Of a stretch of 64,000 nt of DNA, positions 16,153 through 25,544 are shown in pieces. This DNA comes from DATFDN01 sp963767645. Lineage in GTDB: Bacteria > Pseudomonadota > Alphaproteobacteria > Acetobacterales > Acetobacteraceae. The stretch's first letter is position 1; each line of letters opens with the position of its first letter. The translations under genes and the position numbers were made by a program. The DNA lies in contig CAVYEW010000005.1 in assembly GCA_963767645.1 (NCBI GenBank), positions 75,545 through 139,544 of the forward strand. Reading direction: 5' to 3'. The notes beneath the pieces were generated by a model. That model was not told the origin of the DNA. It searched no databases and saw only the letters and a list, made by a program, of their open reading frames with translations.

Positions 16153-18399
16153 ATGAACAGGCTGTCCGCTTCCGAAGCGGTCGCGCCGGATGTCGGTGGG
16201 GCCGTCCGCGCACCGATCGTGCATCTCGCCAGGGCGCATGCCGTCGCGTTGGACAGCCCGGAGCGGTTCATCAACCGTGAGTTGTCTTGGCTCGACTTCA
16301 ACCATCGCGTCGTTGAGGAGGCCGAGAATTCGCGTCACCCGTTGCTGGAGCGCGTACGGTTCATTTCGATCAGCGCCTCTAATCTGGAGGAGTTCTATTC
16401 GGTCCGCGTCGCCGGGCTGATGGGCCAGGCGAAAGCGGGCCTGACCGCGGTCTCGCCGGACGGGCGCACGCCGGCCCAGCAGCTTGCCGAGATCAAGCTC
16501 CGCGCCGAGGCGTTGCGTGCCGATCAGCAGCGGGTCTGGCGCGAGCTGCGAGCGCAGCTCGACGTCGCGGGAATCGAGGTCCACGAGCCGGCTGCGCTCG
16601 GGCCTGACGACCTGGCCTGGCTGGAGGCCTGGTTCATGGACCGCGTCTTCCCCGTGCTGACGCCGCTCGCCATCGACCCGGCGCATCCGTTCCCGTTCAT
16701 CCCCAACATGGGCCTGGTGATGGCGCTGCGCCTGATGCCCGAGCCGGGAGGGACGGGAATGCGCGCCTTGATCCCGCTGCCTGCGCAGGTGGAGCGGTTC
16801 GTGCGCCTGCCGGCTCGTGGAGCACGCGCCGGTGCCGGGAAGGCGCCGATCCGCTTCGTGATGCTGGAGGCGGTGGTCGGGCTGTTCCTCGACCGGATGT
16901 TTCCCGGGTTCCGCATCACCGGCCAGGGCATGTTCCGGCTGATCCGCGACACCGACGTGGAGTTCGAGGAAGAGGCCGAGGATCTGGTCCGCTCCTACGA
17001 GAGCGCGCTCAAGCGGCGTCGGCGCGGAGTCGCGATTCATCTGAGCCTCAGCGCCGACATGCCGGAGGAGCTGCGCGACCTGGTGGCCGACGAGCTGGAC
17101 GCGGGACCCGACGAGATCCAGATCCAGAATGGTATCCTAGGTGTGGCAGACCTTCGACAGCTTATTGTCGACGACCGTCCCGACCTGTTGTTCCCGCCCT
17201 ACACGCCGCGCTTCCCCGAGCGCATCCGCGATTTCGGCGGCGACTGCTTCGCCGCCATCCGCGCCAAGGACATCATCGTCCATCACCCGTTCGAGAGCTT
17301 CGACGTCGTTGTGCAGTTCCTGCGTCAGGCGGCAGGAGATCCGACGGTGATCGCCGTCAAGCAGACGCTCTATCGCACCAGCCGCGACAGCCCGATCGTG
17401 AAGGCGCTGATCGAGGCCGCCGAGGCCGGCAAGGCCGTCACCGCAGTGATCGAGCTGCGCGCGCGCTTCGACGAGGAGGCGAATATCCGGTTGGCGCGCG
17501 CCCTGGAGGCGGCCGGCGTGCAGGTGGTGTTCGGCTTCGCCGGACTGAAGACGCACGCCAAGATGTCGCTCGTGGTGCGGCGCGAAGCCGGAACGGTGCG
17601 CTCCTACGCGCATTTCGGCACCGGCAACTACCACCCGATTACGGCGCGCATATACACTGACCTGAGCTTCTTCACCTCCGACCCACACCTGACCCGCGAC
17701 GCGGCGCGGCTGTTCAACTATCTCACCGGCTACGCGCGGCCCGAGCGCATGGATGGGCTCGCCTTTTCCCCGCTCACCTTGCGCGCCGTGCTCAAGGAGC
17801 TGATCGAGCGCGAGGCCGCGTTCGCCCAAGCCGGCAAACCCGCGAATATCTGGCTCAAGATGAACAGCCTGGTGGACGAGGAGCTGATCGACGCCCTGTA
17901 TCGCGCATCCCGGGCCGGGGTGAAGGTGATGGCCGTGGTCCGGGGCATTTGCTGCCTGCGCCCCGGCATCCCCGGCCTGTCGGAGAACATCCGCGTGAAG
18001 TCCATCGTCGGCCGGTTCCTGGAGCACAGCCGCATCTGCGTGTTCGGCAACGGCCATGCGCTGCCCAGCCGGCACGCGCGCGTCTATATCAGTTCCGCCG
18101 ATTGGATGGTGCGCAACATGGACTGGCGGGTCGAGACTCTGGTGCCGATCCACAATCCCACGGTCCACGCGCAAGTCCTGGACCAGATCATGGTCGTGAA
18201 CCTGCGCGACACCATGCAGTCCTGGGAGCTGAAGTCGGACGGCAACTGGCGGCGGGTGCCGTCCGGCAAGCGGCCCTGTTCGGCTCACGACTACTTTATG
18301 ACCAACCCGTCACTCTCCGGCCGCGGCTCCGCGTTGCACGGACCGGTAGTAGCCTCCCCGCTGCCATCGCGCCGGCTTGACCGTTTGAACCAGGATTAG
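16153..18399 (+). CDS. ppk1: Polyphosphate kinase 1
   Basis: A 748 aa PPK1 with N domain (FINRELSWLDFNHRVVEEA), head domain (ISASNLEEFYSVRVAGL), and C1/C2 phospholipase-D-like catalytic domains. The autophosphorylated His is in FAGLKTHAKMSLVVR and the second conserved stretch is HFGTGNYHPITARIYTD. ARFDEEANIRLARALE and the C2 motif NGHALPSRHARVYISSADWM are present. It reversibly makes polyphosphate from ATP. ppx begins 3 nt after its stop, so both are almost certainly co-transcribed. Confidence 0.96.
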   Translation: MNRLSASEAVAPDVGGAVRAPIVHLARAHAVALDSPERFINRELSWLDFNHRVVEEAENSRHPLLERVRFISISASNLEEFYSVRVAGLMGQAKAGLTAVSPDGRTPAQQLAEIKLRAEALRADQQRVWRELRAQLDVAGIEVHEPAALGPDDLAWLEAWFMDRVFPVLTPLAIDPAHPFPFIPNMGLVMALRLMPEPGGTGMRALIPLPAQVERFVRLPARGARAGAGKAPIRFVMLEAVVGLFLDRMFPGFRITGQGMFRLIRDTDVEFEEEAEDLVRSYESALKRRRRGVAIHLSLSADMPEELRDLVADELDAGPDEIQIQNGILGVADLRQLIVDDRPDLLFPPYTPRFPERIRDFGGDCFAAIRAKDIIVHHPFESFDVVVQFLRQAAGDPTVIAVKQTLYRTSRDSPIVKALIEAAEAGKAVTAVIELRARFDEEANIRLARALEAAGVQVVFGFAGLKTHAKMSLVVRREAGTVRSYAHFGTGNYHPITARIYTDLSFFTSDPHLTRDAARLFNYLTGYARPERMDGLAFSPLTLRAVLKELIEREAAFAQAGKPANIWLKMNSLVDEELIDALYRASRAGVKVMAVVRGICCLRPGIPGLSENIRVKSIVGRFLEHSRICVFGNGHALPSRHARVYISSADWMVRNMDWRVETLVPIHNPTVHAQVLDQIMVVNLRDTMQSWELKSDGNWRRVPSGKRPCSAHDYFMTNPSLSGRGSALHGPVVASPLPSRRLDRLNQD

Positions 18400-18402
18400 T
18401 CA

Positions 18403-19953
18403 ATGCCCTTTGCGCCGTCTTTGGAGGCGCCGCGATGCGCGGTGGTCGACCTCGGATCGAACTCGGTTCGGCTCGTCGTCTATGAGGGCGTGTGCCGCAA
18501 CCCGGTGCCGATCTTCAACGAGAAGGCAGTGCTGCGCCTGGGCAAGGGCCTGCAGGCAACGGGGCGGCTCAATCAGGAGGCCGTGACCCAGGCGCTCAGC
18601 GTGCTGCATCGGTTTCAGGCGATTGCGCGCGCCATGGGAGCAGCGCCGCTTGAGGTGCTGGCTACGGCGGCGGTGCGCGACGCCAGCAATGGGGCGGCCT
18701 TCGTAGAGCAGCTTCGGGCGCGGCTGGCCGGGGTGCCGATCCGTATCCTGTCCGGCGCCGAGGAGGCGGAGTATTCGGCGCTCGGCGTGCTGTGCGGCAT
18801 CCCGGACGCGGACGGCGTGCTCGCCGATATCGGCGGCGGTTCGCTCGAACTTGTGCGCCTGAAGGCGGGGCAGCCGAGCGGAGAGTCGCAAACCCTGCGG
18901 CTCGGCGTGATCCGGCTGGCGGAGCGCGCCGGCGGCGACGTCGCGCGCGCCCGCTCGATCGCCGATGAAGACCTCGCGGCGCTGCCTTGGCTGCGCGAAG
19001 TCGCCGGCAAGGATCTCTACCTCGTCGGCGGCGCCTGGCGCGCTTTCGCGCGGCTGCACATGGCACAGACCGCCTATCCGCTGCACATGGTCCACCAATA
19101 CGAAATGCCGGGGGAGGAGGCGCGCGAGCTGGCGGGCATGATCGCCGGGGCCGGCCGGCGCATGCTGGAACGCTCGCCGGGGGTTCCGCGCAAGCGGATC
19201 GAGGATCTGCCCTTCGCCGCCGTGGTGCTGCGTCGGGTGCTGCGCGCTACCGGCGCGCGGCGTGTCGTGTTCAGCGCGAGCGGCCTGCGCGAGGGCTGGT
19301 TCATGCGCCGCATGCCCCCCGAGATTCGCGAACAGGATCCGCTGATCGCCGCCGGCCAGGATTACGCCCACCGCCTCGGCCGCGACCCGGCGCTTCCGCC
19401 TTTGCTGATCACCTGGACCGCCCCGCTGGTGGCGTACGAGACGCCGGAAGCGCGCCGGCTGCGAGAGGCGCTGTGCTGGATGTCCGATCTCGGCAGCCGC
19501 GATCATCCGGAGTTCCGCGCCGAGCAGGCGTTCTGGCGGGTGTTGCGCGGCCCAGGCCTCGGGCTCGACCACCACGCCCGCGGCTTTCTCGCGCTTGCCG
19601 TGGCGATCCGCTACGAGGTGGAGGCCGAGGCCGGATTCTTGCATTCTGCGCGCGCATTGCTCGATGTCGGGGGTGCGCGCCGCGCCGAAATCCTCGGCTC
19701 CGCGCTGCGGCTGGCGTACAGCCTCAGCGCCGGCACGCCCGACCTGATCGCCGCCACCGCGGTCGCGGTCCAGGGCGGCCGGCTGGTCCTGCGGCTGCGC
19801 GAGGAGGCCGGCGTGTTCGCCGGCGAGAGCGTGCTGCGCCGGCTGGACCGGCTAGCGCAGGCGCTGGGGCTGGAAGCGGCCACGGAACTGGCGGGCCGCA
19901 GCAGTGCCGGGCCGCTGTTCGATCCGGCCATTTTGCGGACCGGTACGGGTTAG
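18403..19953 (+). CDS. ppx: Exopolyphosphatase, Ppx/GppA family
   Basis: A 516 aa ASKHA-fold phosphatase. It has the N-terminal phosphate-binding loop VVDLGSNSVRLVVYEG, LATAAVRDASNG, SGAEEAEYSALGVL and the second loop ADIGGGSLELVRL. The C-terminal part is all-helical and long, as in alphaproteobacterial Ppx proteins. It hydrolyses polyphosphate from the ends and antagonises Ppk1, encoded just upstream. The stop codon lies inside a 14-bp tandem duplication shared with the convergent MFS gene. Confidence 0.93.
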   Translation: MPFAPSLEAPRCAVVDLGSNSVRLVVYEGVCRNPVPIFNEKAVLRLGKGLQATGRLNQEAVTQALSVLHRFQAIARAMGAAPLEVLATAAVRDASNGAAFVEQLRARLAGVPIRILSGAEEAEYSALGVLCGIPDADGVLADIGGGSLELVRLKAGQPSGESQTLRLGVIRLAERAGGDVARARSIADEDLAALPWLREVAGKDLYLVGGAWRAFARLHMAQTAYPLHMVHQYEMPGEEARELAGMIAGAGRRMLERSPGVPRKRIEDLPFAAVVLRRVLRATGARRVVFSASGLREGWFMRRMPPEIREQDPLIAAGQDYAHRLGRDPALPPLLITWTAPLVAYETPEARRLREALCWMSDLGSRDHPEFRAEQAFWRVLRGPGLGLDHHARGFLALAVAIRYEVEAEAGFLHSARALLDVGGARRAEILGSALRLAYSLSAGTPDLIAATAVAVQGGRLVLRLREEAGVFAGESVLRRLDRLAQALGLEAATELAGRSSAGPLFDPAILRTGTG

Positions 19954-19971
19954 CGCATACGGGTTAGCGCA
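19944..19971. repeat. 14-bp perfect tandem duplication
   Basis: TACGGGTTAGCGCA occurs twice, head to tail. The first copy includes the ppx stop (TAG), and the second includes the stop of the convergent MFS gene (TAA on the minus strand), so a small duplication seems to have separated two convergent gene ends. Confidence 0.85.
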
Positions 19972-21190
19972 GCGCCACGCCGCGCCGCTCTGGAATGAGC
20001 AGCAGCAAGGCCAGCAGATCGAGCACATAGAGTACCGCGAGAAGGGCGATGGCGGTTGCGAAGCCCCACCAAGCGGCCACGGCGCCGACCGCCACCGGTC
20101 CGAAGCCGCCCACGGCGCGGCCCAGATTGAACAGCAGGTTCTGCGCCGTCGCCCGCGCCTCGGTAGGGTAGAGTTCGCTCATCAGCGCGCCGTAGCCGCC
20201 CAGCATCCCGTTGACGAAGAACCCCATTACGGCGCCGCCGGCCAGCAGGGCGAACGGCGAGGCGAGCCTCGCATAGACGACGACCATGACGGCCGCCCCG
20301 ATCATCCAGGCGGCGAAGGACGGGCGACGTCCGACCCGGTCGGCGCATTCCCCGAACGCCCAGATGCCGCAAGCCATGCCGGCGATGGTCATCGCGGTCC
20401 AAAGTGCGGATTGAGTCAGCCCATAGTGGAACCGCGCCGAGAGATAGGTCGGCAGCCAGATCATCACCCCGTAATAGCCAAAATTCTGCACCGAACAGAG
20501 GACGAGCATGCCGAGACTCGCCCGCACACTCGCGGCATCGGCCAGCAGCGACCGGAGCGGCGCGCGCAGCTTGCGCGAGGCAGCCCGCGCGGTGAACAGC
20601 GCCGGTTCCTGCAACGCGCGGCGCACGCCGAAGGCAACGACGGCGGGAAGCGCGCCGAGCGCGAACGTGCCGCGCCAGCCGAGGGCGGGGATCAGCACCG
20701 GCGCCAGCAGAGCGGCTGCCAGCACGCCCGCCTGCCAGCCCAAGCCGACATAGGACGAGGCGCGCGCGCGCATCACAGCGGGCCAGACCTCCGCGACCAG
20801 CGCCATGCCGATCCCGAACTCTCCGCCCAGACCGAGCCCGGCGATGCTCCGGAACAGCAACAACTGCCTGTAGCTCTGCGCCAGGGCGCACAGCCCGGTG
20901 AACACGGCGAACACGGCAATCGTCCAGCTCAGCACGCGCACCCGTCCGATCCGGTCCGCCAGCAGCCCGAACGCGATACCGCCCAGCACGGCCCCGGCGA
21001 GCGTCGCGGTGACGAGCGAGGCGGCCTGCGCCGGGCCGAGGCCGAGCGCCGCCGAGATCGGCTTCAGCAGGAAGCCGAGGATCAGCAGGTCGAATCCGTC
21101 CATGGCATAGCCGACCGCCGAACCCCACAGCGCCCGCCGCGCCTCGCGGGTGACGACGCCGCCCGCTTCCGCTGTTGCGATCCTGGCCAT
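19964..21190 (-). CDS. MFS transporter, aromatic acid/H+ symporter-like
   Basis: A 408 aa, 12-helix major facilitator. The N-terminal WGSAVGYAMDGFDLLILGFL resembles the DG(F/Y)D motif of AAHS-type (PcaK/BenK) and sugar-acid transporters. The loop 2-3 motif is FGLLADRIGRVRVL and SIAGLGLGGEFGIGMALVAE contains the TM4 signature, with ECADRVGRRPS in the second half. An open frame of 76 more codons upstream is discarded in favour of the ATG at 21190. Substrate probably an organic or aromatic acid; not decided by sequence. Confidence 0.85.
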   Translation of the reverse strand: MARIATAEAGGVVTREARRALWGSAVGYAMDGFDLLILGFLLKPISAALGLGPAQAASLVTATLAGAVLGGIAFGLLADRIGRVRVLSWTIAVFAVFTGLCALAQSYRQLLLFRSIAGLGLGGEFGIGMALVAEVWPAVMRARASSYVGLGWQAGVLAAALLAPVLIPALGWRGTFALGALPAVVAFGVRRALQEPALFTARAASRKLRAPLRSLLADAASVRASLGMLVLCSVQNFGYYGVMIWLPTYLSARFHYGLTQSALWTAMTIAGMACGIWAFGECADRVGRRPSFAAWMIGAAVMVVVYARLASPFALLAGGAVMGFFVNGMLGGYGALMSELYPTEARATAQNLLFNLGRAVGGFGPVAVGAVAAWWGFATAIALLAVLYVLDLLALLLLIPERRGVALR

Positions 21191-21281
21191 GTCGTGGATC
21201 GGAGTCACCGCCGCTTTGGTTCCTGTCGGGCTATTGGCTTGGTAGCATCGCCGGTGCGCGCAGCCGAGCCGGAGTCGTGCC

Positions 21282-21959
21282 ATGAACCTCAACTCAGATT
21301 TCCGCGCCCGCGCGGCGGTCCACGCCGGACAACTCGACTGGACCCCTTCGCCCATTCCGGGAGTCGACCGTCGGATGCTCGACCGCATCGGCGGCGAGGT
21401 CGCGCGCGCCACGTCCATCGTGCGCTACGCGCCGCATAGCCGCTTCTCGCCGCACACGCATGGCGGAGGCGAGGAGTTCCTGGTGCTGGACGGCGTCTTC
21501 CAGGACGAGCACGGGGACTACAAGGTGGGAACCTATGTCCGCAACCCGCCCACGTCGCGCCACACGCCCGGCTCGGAGCCGGGCTGCACCCTCTTCGTCA
21601 AGCTCTGGCAATTCGACCCGGAAGACCGGACCGAACTGCGCACCAACACCGCCGCCGTTCCCTTCGTGGCCGTGCCCGACCGGCCGGGGGTCGAAATCGC
21701 GCCGCTGTTCGAGGACGCCTGGGAGCACGTCCGGCTGGAACGTTGGGCGCCGAACGCCAACGTCACGCTGTCAGTGCCCGGCGGGATCGAGCTGCTCGTG
21801 CTGGAGGGCAGTTTCGCCGAAGGCGGCGAGGCGTTCACGCCCCAGTCGTGGCTCAGGCTCCCGGCCGGCGCGGTGCTGCGCGCCGTGGCGGGACCGCTGG
21901 GGTGCCGCGTCTGGGCGAAGTCCCGCCATCTCGCGCGCGACCCGCAAGCGCCGCGTTAG
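21282..21959 (+). CDS. ChrR-like bicupin protein
   Basis: A 225 aa protein with two cupin-like halves. The first has the metal motif FSPHTHGGGEEFLVLDGVFQDEHGDY with two His and a Glu, and then VRNPPTSRHTPGSEPGC with a further His. The second half (GGIELLVLEGSFAEGGEAF) has lost the His ligands. This is the ChrR-type anti-sigma/cupin fold without the N-terminal zinc anti-sigma domain, so it is probably a stand-alone metal-binding cupin and not a sigma regulator. It is divergent from the MFS gene, with 91 bp between the two starts. Confidence 0.82.
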   Translation: MNLNSDFRARAAVHAGQLDWTPSPIPGVDRRMLDRIGGEVARATSIVRYAPHSRFSPHTHGGGEEFLVLDGVFQDEHGDYKVGTYVRNPPTSRHTPGSEPGCTLFVKLWQFDPEDRTELRTNTAAVPFVAVPDRPGVEIAPLFEDAWEHVRLERWAPNANVTLSVPGGIELLVLEGSFAEGGEAFTPQSWLRLPAGAVLRAVAGPLGCRVWAKSRHLARDPQAPR

Positions 21960-22012
21960 CCTGCGTTAGTCGTAGGGCAATCGATTTGTCCCCCGCATGA
22001 GTTGTCGCCGTT

Positions 22013-22480
22013 TCACCCCAGCAAAATCGCATTGCGCAGCGTGATCGGCGCGGCCACGCCGCGCAGCGGCTCGATGCCCGCCGCGGTGCCGCGGATCACC
22101 ACCGTCCCGTATCCGAACATCCGGCCCAGCACGGACTGGATCACGTCCACCGTCTCGATCTTGCTGACCGCCATCTCGGCCGTGTAGCGCGACATCAACC
22201 CGCGCTTGAGGATCACGCGGCGGTCGGTGACGACGATCTCGGTGCTGCGCCGGCGCATCCATTCGGCCAGCATCATGACCAAGCCGACAAAGGCGATCGC
22301 GGCGGCGGAATAGAAGCAGTATTGGCGCTGCGGCTCCTCGACCGCGACGAACACGCCGACGCAGGCGATCGCGACGGCGACCAGCAGCCAGAACATCGAC
22401 GGCCAGAAAATCAGCCAGTGCAGCCGCCCCAAGGCTCTGACCGTCTCATCGGGTTGCAGCACCTTCGTGTAGTAGGTCAT
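22013..22480 (-). CDS. Bacterial PH-domain membrane protein
   Basis: A 155 aa protein starting MTYYTKVLQPDETVRALGR. Two transmembrane helices (about 25-45 and 53-75) are followed by the bacterial PH (DUF304) domain with STEIVVTDRRVILKRGLMSR and TVDVIQSVLGRMFGYGTVVI. The function of the family is unclear. The start overlaps the stop of the tag gene by 4 nt (ATGA), which points to translational coupling. Confidence 0.88.
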   Translation of the reverse strand: MTYYTKVLQPDETVRALGRLHWLIFWPSMFWLLVAVAIACVGVFVAVEEPQRQYCFYSAAAIAFVGLVMMLAEWMRRRSTEIVVTDRRVILKRGLMSRYTAEMAVSKIETVDVIQSVLGRMFGYGTVVIRGTAAGIEPLRGVAAPITLRNAILLG

Positions 22481-23085
22481 GCCTCGCCGCCTCCCCTGCC
22501 GCAGCCGACCACCCGGCCACTCTGTCCGGTGCGGCAGATGCAGCCGATCAGGTGGTCGTCCACCATGCCGGTCGCCTGCATGAAGGCATAGCAGATCGTC
22601 GAGCCGACGAAGCCGAAGCCGCGCCGGCGCAGGGCGCGGCTCATGGCATCGGACAGCTCGGTGCGCGCCGGCACCTCGGCGGCGCGGGTCCAGACGTTGA
22701 CGATCGGCCGGTGGTCCACGAACGACCATAGATAGGCGTCGAGGCTGCCCTCGGTCGCGATGACCTCCAGCGCGGCGCGGGCGTTTGCACGGACCGAGAG
22801 CACCTTCAGCCGATTGCGGACCACCCCCGAACCGGCCAGCGCGTCGCCCAGCTCGGCGTCGGTCATTGCGGCGACGCGGGCGATGTCGTAGCCGTGAAAG
22901 GTGGCCTGGTAGGCGGCGCGACGGTCCAGCACGGTCCGCCACGACAGGCCGGCCTGCGCGCCTTCCAGGACCAGGAACTCGAATAATGCCGCATCGCCGT
23001 GCAGGGGCACGCCCCATTCCTTATCGTGGTAGGCACGCAGCGCGTCCGAGCCGTTGGCCCAGTCGCAGCGTATGATCTCTGTCAC
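22477..23085 (-). CDS. tag: DNA-3-methyladenine glycosylase I
   Basis: A 202 aa Tag-family base-excision repair glycosylase. The motifs are CDWANGSDALRAYHDKEWG near the start, HGDAALFEFLVLEGAQAGLSW with the catalytic Glu, and a C-terminal zinc-binding stretch VDDHLIGCICRTGQ with the first-site Cys near residue 6. The start chosen is GTG at 23085, which leaves 12 nt to the divergent dehydrogenase gene, while a longer frame to 23151 would overlap that gene. It removes 3-methyladenine from alkylated DNA. Confidence 0.93.
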   Translation of the reverse strand: MTEIIRCDWANGSDALRAYHDKEWGVPLHGDAALFEFLVLEGAQAGLSWRTVLDRRAAYQATFHGYDIARVAAMTDAELGDALAGSGVVRNRLKVLSVRANARAALEVIATEGSLDAYLWSFVDHRPIVNVWTRAAEVPARTELSDAMSRALRRRGFGFVGSTICYAFMQATGMVDDHLIGCICRTGQSGRVVGCGRGGGEA

Positions 23086-23097
23086 CGGAGCCCACCC

Positions 23098-24078
23098 ATG
23101 CCGCCGCCTGCCCTGCCCCCTCAGGATCGCCTGAGCATCTGCTTTGCCCATGTCGCTTACCAGATGCAGGCGCGATTCGACGCGCGCGGTACCGGCATAC
23201 GCTGCTTTCAGGTGCGCTCGCGCGAGGAACTCGCCTCCCGGATCGCCGAGGCCGATGTGCTGTCAGTGTCCATGATGTGGACCAACGACCTGATCGCGCA
23301 GGCGCCGCGCCTGCGCTTCATCCAATCGATCAGCGCCGGAGTCGACCAGTACGACCGCGCCGCCCTGGCGCAAGCGGGCATCAGGCTGGCGAGCGCCGCG
23401 GGCGTCAATGCGAACGCCGTCGCCGAGCATGCGATGGCGCTGATCCTGGCACTGTCGCGCCGGCTGCCCGAGGCGCGCGACAACCAGGCGAGGCAGGTCT
23501 GGCGCGGCATGATCTCCGACCCGGCGCGGCGCGAGGACGAGCTGGCCGGCAGGACGCTGCTGATTGTCGGGCTTGGCCGCATCGGCTCGCGCCTCGCTCG
23601 GCTGGCAAAGGCTTTCGATATGCGCGTGCTGGCGACGCGGCGCGACCCCGCCGCCGGAGCCGGGGCAGCGGATGAAGTGGCCGGGCTGGAGGCGCTGGGA
23701 AGACTGCTGCCGGAGGCCGACTATGTGGCGCTGGCCTGCCCGCTCACGCCCCAGACCGAGCGGCTGATGAACGCCGAGACGCTGGCGCTGATGAAGCCGA
23801 GCGCGGCGCTGGTCAATGTCGCCCGGGGACGCTGCGTGGATGAGTCGGAGCTGATCGCCGCTCTCGCCGAGGGCCGGCTCGCCGCGGCCGCGCTGGACTG
23901 CACCGCCGAGGAGCCGCTGGCCGCGTCCTCCCCGCTCTGGGCCATGCCGAACGTGCTCATCACCCCGCATACCGCCGGAGAGACCCGCGCCTACGAGGAC
24001 AACGTGATCGACATCCTGCTCGACAATGTGGGCCGGCTGTGGCGCGGGGAGTCGGGATTGCGCAATCAGGTGGTCTAG
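23098..24078 (+). CDS. D-2-hydroxyacid dehydrogenase (NAD)
   Basis: A 326 aa protein of the D-isomer 2-hydroxyacid dehydrogenase family. The nucleotide-binding Rossmann motif is LLIVGLGRIGSRLARLAKAF, and the catalytic residues are R in VNVARGRCVDE, E in CTAEEPLAASS and H in LITPHTAGET. The substrate-binding N-terminal lobe includes IQSISAGVDQYDR. Probably reduces a glyoxylate or hydroxypyruvate-like acid; exact substrate is open. Confidence 0.9.
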   Translation: MPPPALPPQDRLSICFAHVAYQMQARFDARGTGIRCFQVRSREELASRIAEADVLSVSMMWTNDLIAQAPRLRFIQSISAGVDQYDRAALAQAGIRLASAAGVNANAVAEHAMALILALSRRLPEARDNQARQVWRGMISDPARREDELAGRTLLIVGLGRIGSRLARLAKAFDMRVLATRRDPAAGAGAADEVAGLEALGRLLPEADYVALACPLTPQTERLMNAETLALMKPSAALVNVARGRCVDESELIAALAEGRLAAAALDCTAEEPLAASSPLWAMPNVLITPHTAGETRAYEDNVIDILLDNVGRLWRGESGLRNQVV

Positions 24079-24126
24079 CCGCAGCCACACTTCGCTGAAG
24101 GTTCGATTCCGAGCACGGCCGCGCCG

Positions 24127-25365
24127 ATGCGACCGCCGGGTGCCCTGCGTGTTGGAGCGGGCATGGTGGTCCTGGTTGCCGCGCTTGCCGTCCTGCTGCT
24201 GGTCCTGATCCTGGAGGATTCGTTTGCGGTCATGCTCCTTCCGCGGCGGGTACAGCGGCGCGTGGGGCTTACCCGCCTGTTCTTCCGCACGTCATGGCTG
24301 GCCTGGTCCCGCGCCGCGCTCTCCTTGCCGGCCGGCCCAAGGCGGGAGCTGATCCTCAGCATCTACGGACCGCTCTCGATGGTCCTACTCTTCACGTTGT
24401 GGTCCGCCGGCTTGATCGTCTGCTTCGGAGTGCTGCAATGGACCTTGCAGGCCGGGGCCGTGGTTCGGACCCCTCCGACGCTGAACGGGCAGCTCTACAT
24501 GAGCGGCGTCACGTTCTTCACCCTGGGCTACGGCGATGTGGTGCCGCAGACCGACGCCTCGCGCGTGGTCGCGATCATCGAGGCCGGCACCGGCTTCGGC
24601 CTGATCGCGGTGGTGATCGGCTATCTGCCGGTTCTCTATCAGCTGTTCTCCCGACGCGAGGCCCACGTCATCCAGCTCGATGCACGGGCCGGCTCGCCCC
24701 CTACTGCTACGACCCTGCTGGTTCGCCATGCCAGGACCGGCGCCCTGGAGCGGGTGGACGATCTATTGCGGGAGTGGGAGCTCTGGGCAGCGGAGCTGCT
24801 GGAAAGCCATCTCTCCTATCCCATGCTCGTCTATTACCGGTCCCAGCACGATAATCAGTCTTGGCTGGCGGCGCTGACGGTCATCATGGACCTTTGTGCC
24901 CTGATCCTGGTCGGCATCGAGGGCGTGGCGCCGCTCCAGGCGCGCATGACGTTCACCATGGCGCGGCAGGTCGTGGTGGAGATCAGCCGGTCGTTCGACA
25001 TCAAGCCCTCCCGCTACACGGGCGAAGACCGGCTGCCCCATGAAGCCTTCCTCAGAATGGAGCAGGCCTTCGAGCGTGTGTCGGTTCCCTGGCAAGCCGG
25101 CCCGGACACCGAGCAGACGCTTGCTGCCTTGCGCGCCACGTACGAGCCGCTGCTGGACGGGCTGGCCTTGCACCTGTTGCTGCCGCTCCAGGGCTGGACC
25201 GCCGAGGAGCACATGATGGACCACTGGGCAAGCGGGCCGCGCGGCTTGATCGCACAACGGCTGCTTGAGGAACTGGCGGAGGGAACCTTGCCGCCTGACC
25301 CCATGGTCGCCACCGGGCGGCCGATCAGATTGTGGCGACGGGTGCGCGCGCGGCTTCGACGGTGA
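24127..25365 (+). CDS. Two-TM potassium channel-like protein with cytosolic domain
   Basis: A 412 aa membrane protein. Three or four hydrophobic segments occur in the first 190 residues, and the pore helix carries the filter TFFTLGYGDVVPQ at about residue 135, the canonical K+ channel TxGYGD. A long soluble C-terminus follows with no RCK/TrkA_N domain visible (it lacks GxGxxG), so it is an Ion_trans_2 protein with an unknown regulatory tail. A start further downstream (MVVLVAAL) is also possible. Confidence 0.82.
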   Translation: MRPPGALRVGAGMVVLVAALAVLLLVLILEDSFAVMLLPRRVQRRVGLTRLFFRTSWLAWSRAALSLPAGPRRELILSIYGPLSMVLLFTLWSAGLIVCFGVLQWTLQAGAVVRTPPTLNGQLYMSGVTFFTLGYGDVVPQTDASRVVAIIEAGTGFGLIAVVIGYLPVLYQLFSRREAHVIQLDARAGSPPTATTLLVRHARTGALERVDDLLREWELWAAELLESHLSYPMLVYYRSQHDNQSWLAALTVIMDLCALILVGIEGVAPLQARMTFTMARQVVVEISRSFDIKPSRYTGEDRLPHEAFLRMEQAFERVSVPWQAGPDTEQTLAALRATYEPLLDGLALHLLLPLQGWTAEEHMMDHWASGPRGLIAQRLLEELAEGTLPPDPMVATGRPIRLWRRVRARLRR

Positions 25366-25419
25366 GGAGCCCGCGGCGGCACCTAGAGCCGTTTCACTCA
25401 GACTGGAACCGCCGGCGTA

Positions 25420-25544
25420 TCCCTCCCCCCGGCCCCCTCCCGCAAGGGGAGGGGGAAGTCGCCTACCACGTCCCCTTCCCCTTGCGGGAGGGGACAGGGG
25501 AGGAGTGAAACGGCGCGTCGACATAGTCAGCCTGAAAACGCACT
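25420..25544 (+). repeat. Dispersed palindromic repeat, long copy B
   Basis: A near-identical match to copy A at 4179-4303, with the same two C-rich/G-rich palindromes and the same tail ending CAGCCTGAAAACGCA. The right edge coincides with the PqiA stop codon (CTA at 25543-25545 on this strand), so the repeat was inserted or formed directly at a gene terminus. Confidence 0.8.

Noticed and set aside
24079..24126. GGTTCGATTCC resembles a tRNA T-loop
   Set aside because: The flanking bases do not form a 5-bp T-stem and there is no space for the rest of a tRNA between the two genes.
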